DNA from: Deltaproteobacteria bacterium | Lineage (GTDB): Bacteria; Desulfobacterota; Desulfobulbia; Desulfobulbales; BM004 | Direction: 5' to 3' | Length of the DNA: 7,805 bases | Assembly: GCA_019312685.1 (NCBI GenBank) | Contig: JAFDCR010000161.1 | Coordinates: forward strand, 1 to 7,805 | In this document: piece after piece, positions 1 to 5,310 of the stretch | Layout: each line of letters opens with the position of its first letter | How positions within the stretch are numbered: position 1 is the first letter of the stretch | Position numbers and translations under genes: made by a program | The notes under the pieces: model-generated | What the model saw: only the letters and a program-made list of their open reading frames with translations | The model's database searches: none | Told to the model about the DNA's origin: nothing

Positions 1-57
1 GTGCTGTCCAACATGTGGATAACGCTGCTTTATTAACAATATCTATTACATTATGCT

Positions 58-89
58 TCATTCGCATTTAAGTTGAAATGCCAGAATGA
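58..89. repeat. Bulged inverted repeat (hairpin)
   Basis: TCATTCGCATTT at 58-69 pairs with AAATGC at 76-81 and GAATGA at 84-89. This gives a 12-bp stem with a 2-nt CA bulge (82-83) and a 6-nt loop (70-75). No T-run follows on either strand, so it does not look like a terminator. Its function is unknown; it may be part of a larger repeat unit together with the next dyad. Confidence 0.45.
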
Positions 90-98
90 TTATGCCTG

Positions 99-168
99 CT
101 GTTAATTTTAAATTTTAAGTTTTTAATTTTTAATTTAGAACTGAAAATTCAAAACTTAAAATTAACAG
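99..168. repeat. 70-bp AT-rich imperfect inverted repeat
   Basis: The ends match perfectly as inverted copies of CTGTTAATTTTAA (99-111 against 156-168). The left arm then contains a short AT duplication before AAGTTTT (117-123), which pairs with AAAACTT (151-157) in an alternative register. The unit is almost all A and T, with runs of TTTTAA and TTAAAA. It resembles the short AT-rich intergenic repeats seen dispersed in many bacterial genomes, or a very small MITE-like element. No target-site duplication is evident. Whether it recurs elsewhere in the genome cannot be seen here. Confidence 0.6.
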
Positions 169-212
169 TTACACTGCGGGGCTATTTTGATTTATCGCGA
201 AGCGATGGCACT

Positions 213-241
213 ATAAATAAAGCCAGGTCGGCTTTATTTAT
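213..241. terminator. Perfect 12-bp hairpin, probable bidirectional terminator
   Basis: ATAAATAAAGCC (213-224) and GGCTTTATTTAT (230-241) are exact inverted copies around a 5-nt loop, AGGTC. The GC-rich base of the loop and the U-rich distal arm (CUUUAUUUAU) fit an intrinsic terminator readable from either side. On the minus strand it would back up the fabD terminator. On the plus strand it could end a gene lying left of the window. The U-tract is inside the stem and interrupted by A, so strength is uncertain. Confidence 0.5.
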
Positions 242-268
242 GTCTGCAGTTGTCTGTGTCTGTCTGTG
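241..268. repeat. Degenerate TGTCTG short repeat
   Basis: TGTCTG occurs at 241-246 and 251-256, followed by overlapping TGTCTGTCTGTG at 257-268. This is a small low-complexity patch next to the 213-241 hairpin. It is too short and irregular to assign a role and may simply be replication slippage. Confidence 0.4.
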
Positions 269-274
269 GCTAAT

Positions 275-320
275 AAAAAAAACTCCTATGTAAATATGAC
301 TCGACTATGTACGGAGTTTT
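275..320 (-). terminator. Rho-independent terminator of the ileS-lspA-fabD unit
   Basis: Read on the minus strand, AAAACTCC (320-313) pairs with GGAGTTTT (286-279). The T-run continues to eight T residues (282-275). The 26-nt loop can pair further in part (GUA with UAC, AUA with UAU). It lies about 70 nt after the fabD stop codon, where an operon terminator is expected. On the plus strand the same stem ends in GGAGTTTTCTTCT, so weak bidirectional action is possible. Confidence 0.8.
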
Positions 321-391
321 CTTCTCTAATTGCCACATTCAATTTTTCACAAATGATAATCCATTAATTTAAAACAGGATATTTATCCGGG

Positions 392-1342
392 TCAGCCTTT
401 GTCCAGCCCATCAAGACATTTGGCAAGGGTTTCAGGAGAATCAACCTGAAAGGTTCTGTATCCTGTTGATTTTGGTACGATTTTCTTCATAAGACCGCTC
501 AAAACCTTCTTTGGGCCCACCTCGATAAAATCCGTGACGCCTCTGTCTACCAGTGAGTTGATTATTTCAAGCCAGCGTACCCTGGAGGCAATCTGCCTGC
601 TCATGATGGAACGGATAACATCCGGTTCAGTTTCTTCTGCAGCCGTGACATTAAACAGAACGGGGGTCTCGGGAGTCTGAAACGGTATCCCGGCCATAAT
701 CTTTTCAAAATCAGGAATAGCTCCTGCCACTAGGGGGCTATGGTTCGCAACGCTGACATTCAGCGTAATGGCCTTACCTCCCTTTTCACTTACCAGTTCT
801 TCCATTCCGGAAAGTGTTTCATGGTCACCGGAAATCACTATCTGTTTCTCGGAATTATGATTGGCAACAGTCACCTTGGAACTTTCGGGAAGTGTATCTA
901 TCAGTTCTTCGACCTCCTCCAGGATCAAACCCAAAACAGCCTGCATGCCTCCCGGGTTCTTCCGCCCCTCTCTCTCGCTCAGTCTTCCCCTTTCAGCCAC
1001 AAGTTTCAGGGTGTCTTCAATCCCTAAAACACCTGCTGCGCAAAGAGCGCTGTACTCACCGAGACTGTGGCCGGCAAAACAGACCGGCCGTATTCCGGCT
1101 TTTTTTACGGCCTGCCAACAGATAAGATTGACGGCCGTTAAAGCCGGCTGCAGATAAATTGCCTTGGTCAACTCTTCCATGGGGCCTTCAAGGCATAATT
1201 TTCTTAAAGGGGCTGAACTGATAGAGTCTGCCAGGTCCATAAGCTTGCCCGCCTCCTGGTCCGACTCCATGAACTCCCTGCCCATACCGATAAATTGTGA
1301 ACCCTGTCCCGGGAAAAGGACAGCGATGGATTTTTCTTGCAT
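392..1342 (-). CDS. fabD: Malonyl-CoA:ACP transacylase FabD
   Basis: This cytoplasmic enzyme transfers the malonyl group from malonyl-CoA to acyl carrier protein, supplying the extender unit for type II fatty-acid synthesis. The family landmarks are present: an N-terminal FPGQGSQ (residues 11-16 from this start), the nucleophile elbow GHSLGEYSAL with the catalytic Ser at about 93, the substrate-binding Arg in AERGR (about 118), the QIVISG segment, and the catalytic His in SVANHSPL (about 201). Length (316 aa) is normal for the family. I chose ATG at 1342 because AAGAGG lies 6 nt upstream of it; the in-frame TTG at 1348 would abut that ribosome site with no spacing. It is last in the operon behind lspA and just before a terminator. 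Its separation from the usual fabH-fabG-acpP cluster is unusual. The residues around the catalytic His (ANHSPLV) differ from the common FHSxLM form. Confidence 0.95.
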   Translation of the reverse strand: MQEKSIAVLFPGQGSQFIGMGREFMESDQEAGKLMDLADSISSAPLRKLCLEGPMEELTKAIYLQPALTAVNLICWQAVKKAGIRPVCFAGHSLGEYSALCAAGVLGIEDTLKLVAERGRLSEREGRKNPGGMQAVLGLILEEVEELIDTLPESSKVTVANHNSEKQIVISGDHETLSGMEELVSEKGGKAITLNVSVANHSPLVAGAIPDFEKIMAGIPFQTPETPVLFNVTAAEETEPDVIRSIMSRQIASRVRWLEIINSLVDRGVTDFIEVGPKKVLSGLMKKIVPKSTGYRTFQVDSPETLAKCLDGLDKG

Positions 1343-1348
1343 TGTCAA

Positions 1349-1354
1349 CCTCTT
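1349..1354 (-). promoter_or_regulatory. Ribosome binding site deciding the fabD start
   Basis: AAGAGG on the minus strand sits 6 nt upstream of the ATG at 1342 and directly against the alternative TTG at 1348. Normal spacing therefore favours the ATG. Confidence 0.65.
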
Positions 1355-1386
1355 TACTCAATTAAGGATTATTCAATTTAAACAAT

Positions 1387-1899
1387 TTATTTTTCAGGAT
1401 GCAAATGTTCCTGCTTATGCTGCAGCAAGGTGCCCAGCAGGAATAAAGCAACTCCAAGAGTAATGGCCGAATCAGCTGCATTGAATGCCGGCCAGTGATA
1501 ATTTCCCAGATAAAAATCTAGAAAGTCCACGACAGAGCCGAAACGCAGCCTGTCAATCAGATTGCCGATTGCTCCTCCGCCAATAAGCCCCAAAGAATAT
1601 ACGAAGATCTTTCCCTGCTTTTTCAGGTGACCATAGGCATAGAATATTACGCCCAGCGCGACTATGGCTACTCCAATAAAAAATATCTGCCTCAGCCCAC
1701 TTTTATCGCCTGCAAGGAACCCGAAGGCTGCCCCGGTATTTGTCACATAAACGAGATTAAAGAGGCCCGGAATGACTGTCAGCTGCTCATGGAGAGTAAA
1801 GCTGGTCATTATCCACAGCTTGCTCAGCTGGTCTATGACAACGACCAAGGCAGCAATACTGATGGGTACGATATCCCTTGATTCAAACCTGGCACGCAC
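1387..1899 (-). CDS. lspA: Lipoprotein signal peptidase (signal peptidase II) LspA
   Basis: This inner-membrane aspartyl protease removes the signal peptide of prolipoproteins after Lgt has attached diacylglycerol to the lipobox cysteine. All family boxes are visible: VVIDQLSK with Asp23, VTNTGAAFGF at about 52-61, GNLIDR with Asn113 and catalytic Asp116, VVDFLDF at 123-129, and FNAADSAI with Asn140, Ala142 and catalytic Asp143. Four hydrophobic segments (about 11-30, 70-90, 98-115 and 143-160) match the four-helix topology, and 170 aa is the usual length. The start is GTG at 1899, 28 nt after the ileS stop; no clear Shine-Dalgarno precedes it and a TAA lies in frame just upstream (1912-1914). 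Translation may therefore depend on coupling with ileS. The ileS-lspA pairing is common in bacteria and supports the assignment. Confidence 0.96.
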   Translation of the reverse strand: MRARFESRDIVPISIAALVVVIDQLSKLWIMTSFTLHEQLTVIPGLFNLVYVTNTGAAFGFLAGDKSGLRQIFFIGVAIVALGVIFYAYGHLKKQGKIFVYSLGLIGGGAIGNLIDRLRFGSVVDFLDFYLGNYHWPAFNAADSAITLGVALFLLGTLLQHKQEHLHPEK

Positions 1900-1927
1900 A
1901 CTGATAACCGTTTAATAGGACTCGATA

Positions 1928-4756
1928 TTATACAAGTTGGGCCACAACACCGGTACACCGGCTGCACAGTTCAGGATGATTTGTATCATCACCCACCGTC
2001 TCGGAACGGGTCCAGCATCTTTCACATTTCTCCCCTGAAGCCGGGAGTATTGATATCTGCAGCTCGGGCAGTTCCTCACTGGTATGAATATCTCCCTCGA
2101 GGCTCTCCGCCTGTACCAGTTCTGATACAATGGAAACCATTTTAAGGGTATCCCACTTATCGGCAAGAAACTCAGCCAGAGAATCGGTGGCCCTGACCAT
2201 GACTTTTGCTTCCAGAGGATGGCCGATAACCTTGTCTCTTCTTGCAGTCTCAAGGGCCTTGGTGATCTCGGATCTCACTTCCAGCAGACGCCTCCACTTC
2301 TCATCAAGTTCATTATCCAAGGCATCGTCATTTACCCTTGGGAACTCCTGCAGGAATACATTGGGTTTCCGCTCCTCCTGATTTACCTCTTCAGGCAAAT
2401 GTTCCCATGCTTCGGCCGCGGTAAAACTCATCACCGGAGCCATGATACAGAGCATACCCGACAGGATATCATAAAGAACGGTCTGAGCTGCCTTTCTTTC
2501 CTCTGAAGCAGGTACAGCCGTATACAAACGGTCCTTGATTATATCAAGGTAAAGGGAACTCATGGTTACCCCGCAGAACTGGTACAGCCCATGAAAGACA
2601 ATATGAAAATCAAAATCATCGTATGCCTTGACAGCTCTTCGTTTAAAGGTCTCAAACTGATGCAGGGCCCAGCGGTCAAGTTCACCCATATCCTGATATG
2701 GGATCCTGTCATTTGCCGGGTCAAAATCATAGAGATTGCCCAGAAAGAAACGAATGGTATTGCGTATCTTACGGTAAGCGTCTGTCAGCTGCTTCAGAAT
2801 CTCGTCTGATATCTTAATGTCATCACGGTAATCCTCACTGGAAACCCAGAGCCTGAGAATTTCAGCGCCATATTTTTTTATGATCTCTTCGGGAGCAATA
2901 ACATTGCCGATACTCTTGGACATCTTCTTGCCCTGTCCGTCTACAACAAAACCATGGGTCAGGACCCCTTTGTACGGCGGGATATCCCTGGTTCCAACTG
3001 CAGCGAGCAGCGAACTCTGGAACCAGCCCCGGTGCTGGTCACTGCCCTCAAGATAAAGATCAGCCGGCGCCTGCAGCTCATCCCTTTCCTCAAGAACAGC
3101 CGCATAGCTCACGCCGGAATCAAACCAGACGTCAAGGATGTCATTCTCCTTGGTAAATGTCTTGCCGCCGCACTTGCTGCAGCTGCAGTCTTCTCCGATA
3201 AAATGGGAGGCATCATGCCTGAACCAGGCATCAGCCCCTTCCGCTGCAAAGATCGTGACGATCCTGTCTGCTGCTGCTTCATTCTTAAGCACCTCTCCAC
3301 AGCCATCACAGGTAAGGACGGTGAGCGGCACCCCCCAGGTACGCTGGCGGGAGAGGCACCAGTCAGGCCGCATTTCGACCATTCCATATATCCTTTCCAT
3401 ACCCCAGCGCGGTGTCCAGGCTACCTTCTTGATACCCTGCAGGGCTTTTTCCCGCAGGTTATTCTTTTCCATAGATATAAACCACTGCTCCGTGGCCCTG
3501 AAGATAACAGGCTTTTTGCAGCGCCAGCAATGAGGATAGCTGTGGGAAATCGCTGTCTCCTTGAGCAGCAGTCCCTTTTCCTTTAAATCAGCATTAATCT
3601 GTCTGTTGGCATCATAGATGAACATCCCGGCATAGGGGCCTGCCTCGTCGGTGAAAGTACCCGAGCTATCTACAGGTGAGAATACGGGCAGATTATATTG
3701 CAGGCCGCTCATATAGTCCTCCCGGCCGTGTCCCGGGGCTGTATGGACAATACCTGTGCCTGTATCAAGCGTGACATAGTTTGCCAGAATAATAAGCGAC
3801 TCACGGTCCATGAAAGGATGTTTACACTTCCGGCCTTCAATATGTTTTGCGGAAAAAGTGGCCAGGATTTTATATTCCAACCCTGCTGCCTCCTCTCCAA
3901 ATTCTGTGAATGCCTGCTCTACCAGGTCTTCAGCCATTATCCAGACTTCATCACCCACAGCAACCGCCGCATAGGTGTAATCGGGATGAAAGGCAACTGC
4001 AAGGTTTGCAGGCAGGGTCCATGGGGTGGTGGTCCAGATAAGGGCATATACCCTGGATCCCTCGAGTTTATCATCAGCAAGTTCAGGGACAACATCACCC
4101 AGATTGTCAAGCAGGGGGAATTTAACATATATAGAGGGAGAACCGTGGTCATGATACTCCACTTCAGCCTCAGCCAGTGCAGTCCGGCAGGAAGAACACC
4201 AGTAAACCGGTTTTTTGCTTCTGATAACTCCATCCGAAAGCAGGAACTTGTTGAACTCCCTGGAAATTGCCGCCTCGTAACCGTAATTAATTGTCAGGTA
4301 AGGGTTCTCCCAGTCACCCAGAACCCCGAGGCGTTTGAACTCCTTCTTCTGGATCTTGATCCATTTCTCAGCATATTTACGGCAGGCAGCCCGGATGGAG
4401 AGGATGGGAATCTCCTTTTTCTTGGGGCCAAGTTCCTTGTCAACATTATGCTCGATGGGAAGTCCGTGACAGTCCCAGCCGGGCACATATGGACAGTGAA
4501 AACCCGCCATCCGCTTGGATTTAAGTATGATATCCTTCAGAACTTTATTGAATGCCGTCCCGAGATGAATATTGCCGTTGGCATACGGCGGCCCGTCATG
4601 GAGTATATATAAAGGTTTGTCCTTTGCCTCTGCCTCTATTTGTCCGTAAAGGTCTTCTTCCTCCCATCGCTTGAGGAAGTCCGGCTCCTTCTGGGAAAGA
4701 TTGGCCTTCATCTTAAAACTTGTCTGGGGCAGGTTCAGGGTTGCCCGATAGTCCAT
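1928..4756 (-). CDS. ileS: Isoleucyl-tRNA synthetase IleS
   Basis: This cytoplasmic class I aminoacyl-tRNA synthetase charges tRNA-Ile with isoleucine and edits mischarged valine. The 942 aa match bacterial IleS length. Landmarks in order are the HIGH-type box PPYANGNIHLGT (His64 to Thr67), VPGWDCHGLPIE (91-102), and the CP1 editing domain with WTTTPWTLPAN (241-251) and GTGIVHTAPGHGREDY (333-348, containing the conserved editing Asp347). Then come FDSG (545-548), the KMSKS loop at 611-615, an anticodon-binding helical domain, and a C-terminal zinc knuckle with Cys911, Cys914, Cys931 and Cys934. Extra cysteine pairs occur at CWRC (410-413) and in a CDGC/CSCSKC region (483-529), possibly a second metal site. 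The ATG at 4756 is supported by AAGGAG seven nt upstream. It is the first gene of the unit, followed closely by lspA. A long leader (see 4757-5310) suggests possible control by transcript structure. Confidence 0.98.
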   Translation of the reverse strand: MDYRATLNLPQTSFKMKANLSQKEPDFLKRWEEEDLYGQIEAEAKDKPLYILHDGPPYANGNIHLGTAFNKVLKDIILKSKRMAGFHCPYVPGWDCHGLPIEHNVDKELGPKKKEIPILSIRAACRKYAEKWIKIQKKEFKRLGVLGDWENPYLTINYGYEAAISREFNKFLLSDGVIRSKKPVYWCSSCRTALAEAEVEYHDHGSPSIYVKFPLLDNLGDVVPELADDKLEGSRVYALIWTTTPWTLPANLAVAFHPDYTYAAVAVGDEVWIMAEDLVEQAFTEFGEEAAGLEYKILATFSAKHIEGRKCKHPFMDRESLIILANYVTLDTGTGIVHTAPGHGREDYMSGLQYNLPVFSPVDSSGTFTDEAGPYAGMFIYDANRQINADLKEKGLLLKETAISHSYPHCWRCKKPVIFRATEQWFISMEKNNLREKALQGIKKVAWTPRWGMERIYGMVEMRPDWCLSRQRTWGVPLTVLTCDGCGEVLKNEAAADRIVTIFAAEGADAWFRHDASHFIGEDCSCSKCGGKTFTKENDILDVWFDSGVSYAAVLEERDELQAPADLYLEGSDQHRGWFQSSLLAAVGTRDIPPYKGVLTHGFVVDGQGKKMSKSIGNVIAPEEIIKKYGAEILRLWVSSEDYRDDIKISDEILKQLTDAYRKIRNTIRFFLGNLYDFDPANDRIPYQDMGELDRWALHQFETFKRRAVKAYDDFDFHIVFHGLYQFCGVTMSSLYLDIIKDRLYTAVPASEERKAAQTVLYDILSGMLCIMAPVMSFTAAEAWEHLPEEVNQEERKPNVFLQEFPRVNDDALDNELDEKWRRLLEVRSEITKALETARRDKVIGHPLEAKVMVRATDSLAEFLADKWDTLKMVSIVSELVQAESLEGDIHTSEELPELQISILPASGEKCERCWTRSETVGDDTNHPELCSRCTGVVAQLV

Positions 4757-4763
4757 TTTTTTA

Positions 4764-4769
4764 CTCCTT
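4764..4769 (-). promoter_or_regulatory. Strong ribosome binding site of ileS
   Basis: AAGGAG on the minus strand lies 7 nt upstream of the ileS ATG. It is the best Shine-Dalgarno sequence in the window. Confidence 0.8.
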
Positions 4770-4892
4770 ATTACTTTTATCGATCCTACATAATTATCCG
4801 ACGGTTCCCAATATTGAGATTATTCAAATTCTTCCTGGGTCCGGTTGTCGGCTGAAAATATTTTACAGGTCATATAACATTGCAGGAGCAGT

Positions 4893-4919
4893 AAAAAACT
4901 CCCGCAGAAAGATTCTGCG
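4893..4919 (-). terminator. Possible attenuator hairpin in the ileS leader
   Basis: On the minus strand CGCAGAA (4919-4913) pairs perfectly with TTCTGCG (4909-4903) around a 3-nt loop. GGAG follows, then six T residues (4898-4893). It lies about 140 nt before the ileS start, so termination here would prevent ileS expression. The 4-5 nt between stem and T-run weaken the case for a standard terminator. It could be leader control, the end of a small RNA, or chance. Confidence 0.35.
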
Positions 4920-4941
4920 CCACTGATTCGTTGATTTTTGT

Positions 4942-4960
4942 CAGACCCTGCATAGGTCTG
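4942..4960 (-). repeat. Leader hairpin upstream of ileS
   Basis: CAGACC and GGTCTG (4942-4947 and 4955-4960) form a 6-bp stem with a 7-nt loop. It sits about 20 nt before the hairpin at 4903-4919 in the direction of ileS transcription. The pair may form a structured leader, but no alternative pairing between the two stems was obvious to me. Confidence 0.35.
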
Positions 4961-4982
4961 GAAAATTTCTACGACCAATTTA

Positions 4983-5048
4983 TTTATAAAACAAAACAGA
5001 CATAATGACGCGTAGCCGCTAAAATACCAGGTAAAATCCAAGTTGCAA
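4983..5048 (-). promoter_or_regulatory. Candidate promoters for ileS-lspA-fabD
   Basis: Two sigma-70-like candidates read on the minus strand. One has TTGCAA (5048-5043), a 16-bp spacer and TATTTT (5026-5021), 4 of 6 matches at each box. The other has GCGTCA (5011-5006), a 17-bp spacer and TATAAA (4988-4983), 3 of 6 and 5 of 6 matches. Either would give a leader of roughly 220-260 nt before ileS. Both are moderate matches in AT-rich DNA, so neither is certain. Confidence 0.3.
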
Positions 5049-5064
5049 GGGTAAAGTTCCTTTC

Positions 5065-5088
5065 AATAAAGGCGCTTTCTCCTTTATT
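5065..5088. repeat. 8-bp dyad AATAAAGG / CCTTTATT
   Basis: AATAAAGG (5065-5072) and CCTTTATT (5081-5088) are exact inverted copies separated by 8 nt. The dyad lies just upstream of the distal candidate ileS promoter and could be a regulator site or an RNA hairpin. No T-run follows on either strand. Confidence 0.35.
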
Positions 5089-5178
5089 CTACGGCAGTCA
5101 GAAATCAAAGACGTTTTCTTCCGGAATCCGGCTAATAAACAAGATCAATTTCAGAAAAACACCATAAATGATTCAGGC

Positions 5179-5248
5179 ATACAGTTTGACAACCCAACAA
5201 CAGCTGAATATAATCAGCCTGTTTTTTTAACTATGACTCAAACTGTAT
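5179..5248. promoter_or_regulatory. 11-bp inverted repeat bracketing the cooC promoter (candidate operator)
   Basis: ATACAGTTTGA at 5179-5189 and TCAAACTGTAT at 5238-5248 are exact inverted copies, 59 bp from one half-site to the other. The left copy overlaps the -35 box and the right copy lies about 17-28 nt after the predicted start of transcription. This arrangement is what one expects of paired operator sites for a DNA-binding repressor, perhaps with looping. It does not match the CooA half-site pattern I know (TGTCA with CGACA), and I do not recognise the regulator. Confidence 0.5.
5186..5214 (+). promoter_or_regulatory. Consensus sigma-70 promoter for cooC
   Basis: TTGACA (5186-5191) and TATAAT (5209-5214) are exact consensus boxes separated by the optimal 17 bp. 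Transcription would begin near 5221 and give a leader of about 90 nt before the cooC ATG at 5311. The promoter points away from ileS. A small palindrome (GCTGA at 5203-5207, TCAGC at 5214-5218) spans the -10 box. Confidence 0.75.
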
Positions 5249-5310
5249 ACGTTTCTATTTATCCAGTAAAAATTTATTTTTTTCCCAAAACAGACTCTTG
5301 AGAAGATAAA

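Larger units (their letters stand above)
1..391. other. Gene-free spacer downstream of fabD, rich in hairpins
   Basis: No coding region is supported here. A short open frame from the window edge to a TAA at 34-36 could be the tail of an upstream plus-strand gene, but 11 residues are too few to judge. The stretch holds a bulged hairpin at 58-89, a 70-bp AT-rich inverted repeat at 99-168, a tiny hairpin at 194-206 (ATCGC-GAA-GCGAT), a 12-bp perfect hairpin at 213-241, a degenerate TGTCTG run at 241-268 and the fabD terminator at 275-320. This density of dyads suggests a repeat-accumulating spacer between transcription units. Confidence 0.7.
4757..5310. other. 554-bp divergent intergenic region between ileS and cooC
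   Basis: No coding region is supported; the open frames here are low-complexity shadows without ribosome sites. On the minus strand it contains candidate ileS promoters (4983-5048), a hairpin at 4942-4960, a hairpin followed by T6 at 4893-4919, and the ileS ribosome site at 4764-4769. On the plus strand it contains an exact consensus promoter for cooC (5186-5214) bracketed by an 11-bp inverted repeat. An 8-bp dyad at 5065-5088 and a small CCGG-AAT-CCGG dyad at 5121-5131 have no assigned role. I looked for T-box landmarks (AGGGTGG-like element, GGTACCGCG) and found none. Confidence 0.7.

Noticed and set aside
1..36. C-terminal end of an upstream plus-strand gene
   Set aside because: The open frame from the edge to TAA covers only 11 codons, and no protein family can be recognised from it.
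99..168. Integron attC-like site in the AT-rich inverted repeat
   Set aside because: The ends read GTTAATT...AATTAAC, the reverse of the RYYYAAC...GTTRRRY order required for attC, and no integrase or cassette gene is present.
1809..1817. Second perfect DnaA box TTATCCACA
   Set aside because: It lies inside the lspA coding sequence as a lone copy far from the one at 14-22, so it is probably chance.
2954..3586. 210-codon plus-strand open frame antisense to ileS
   Set aside because: It lies within the ileS coding region around the KMSKS and zinc segments, with no ribosome site and no domain.
3698..4612. Long plus-strand open frame of 304 codons antisense to ileS
   Set aside because: It lies fully within ileS, whose frame carries all synthetase motifs. 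The antisense product is cysteine-rich with no recognisable domain, which is typical of a shadow frame.
4867..4953. Possible leader peptide for ileS attenuation starting at ATG 4953
   Set aside because: There is no Shine-Dalgarno and only two isoleucine codons, not clustered, so a classical attenuation peptide is not supported.
4820..5041. 73-residue minus-strand open frame upstream of ileS
   Set aside because: It begins with TTG, has no ribosome site, and its residues show no family resemblance or isoleucine-rich leader pattern. It overlaps candidate promoter and leader elements.
4757..5048. T-box riboswitch for ileS
   Set aside because: The conserved T-box sequence and antiterminator bulge were not found, and the gene context suggests a Gram-negative host where ileS T-boxes are not expected.
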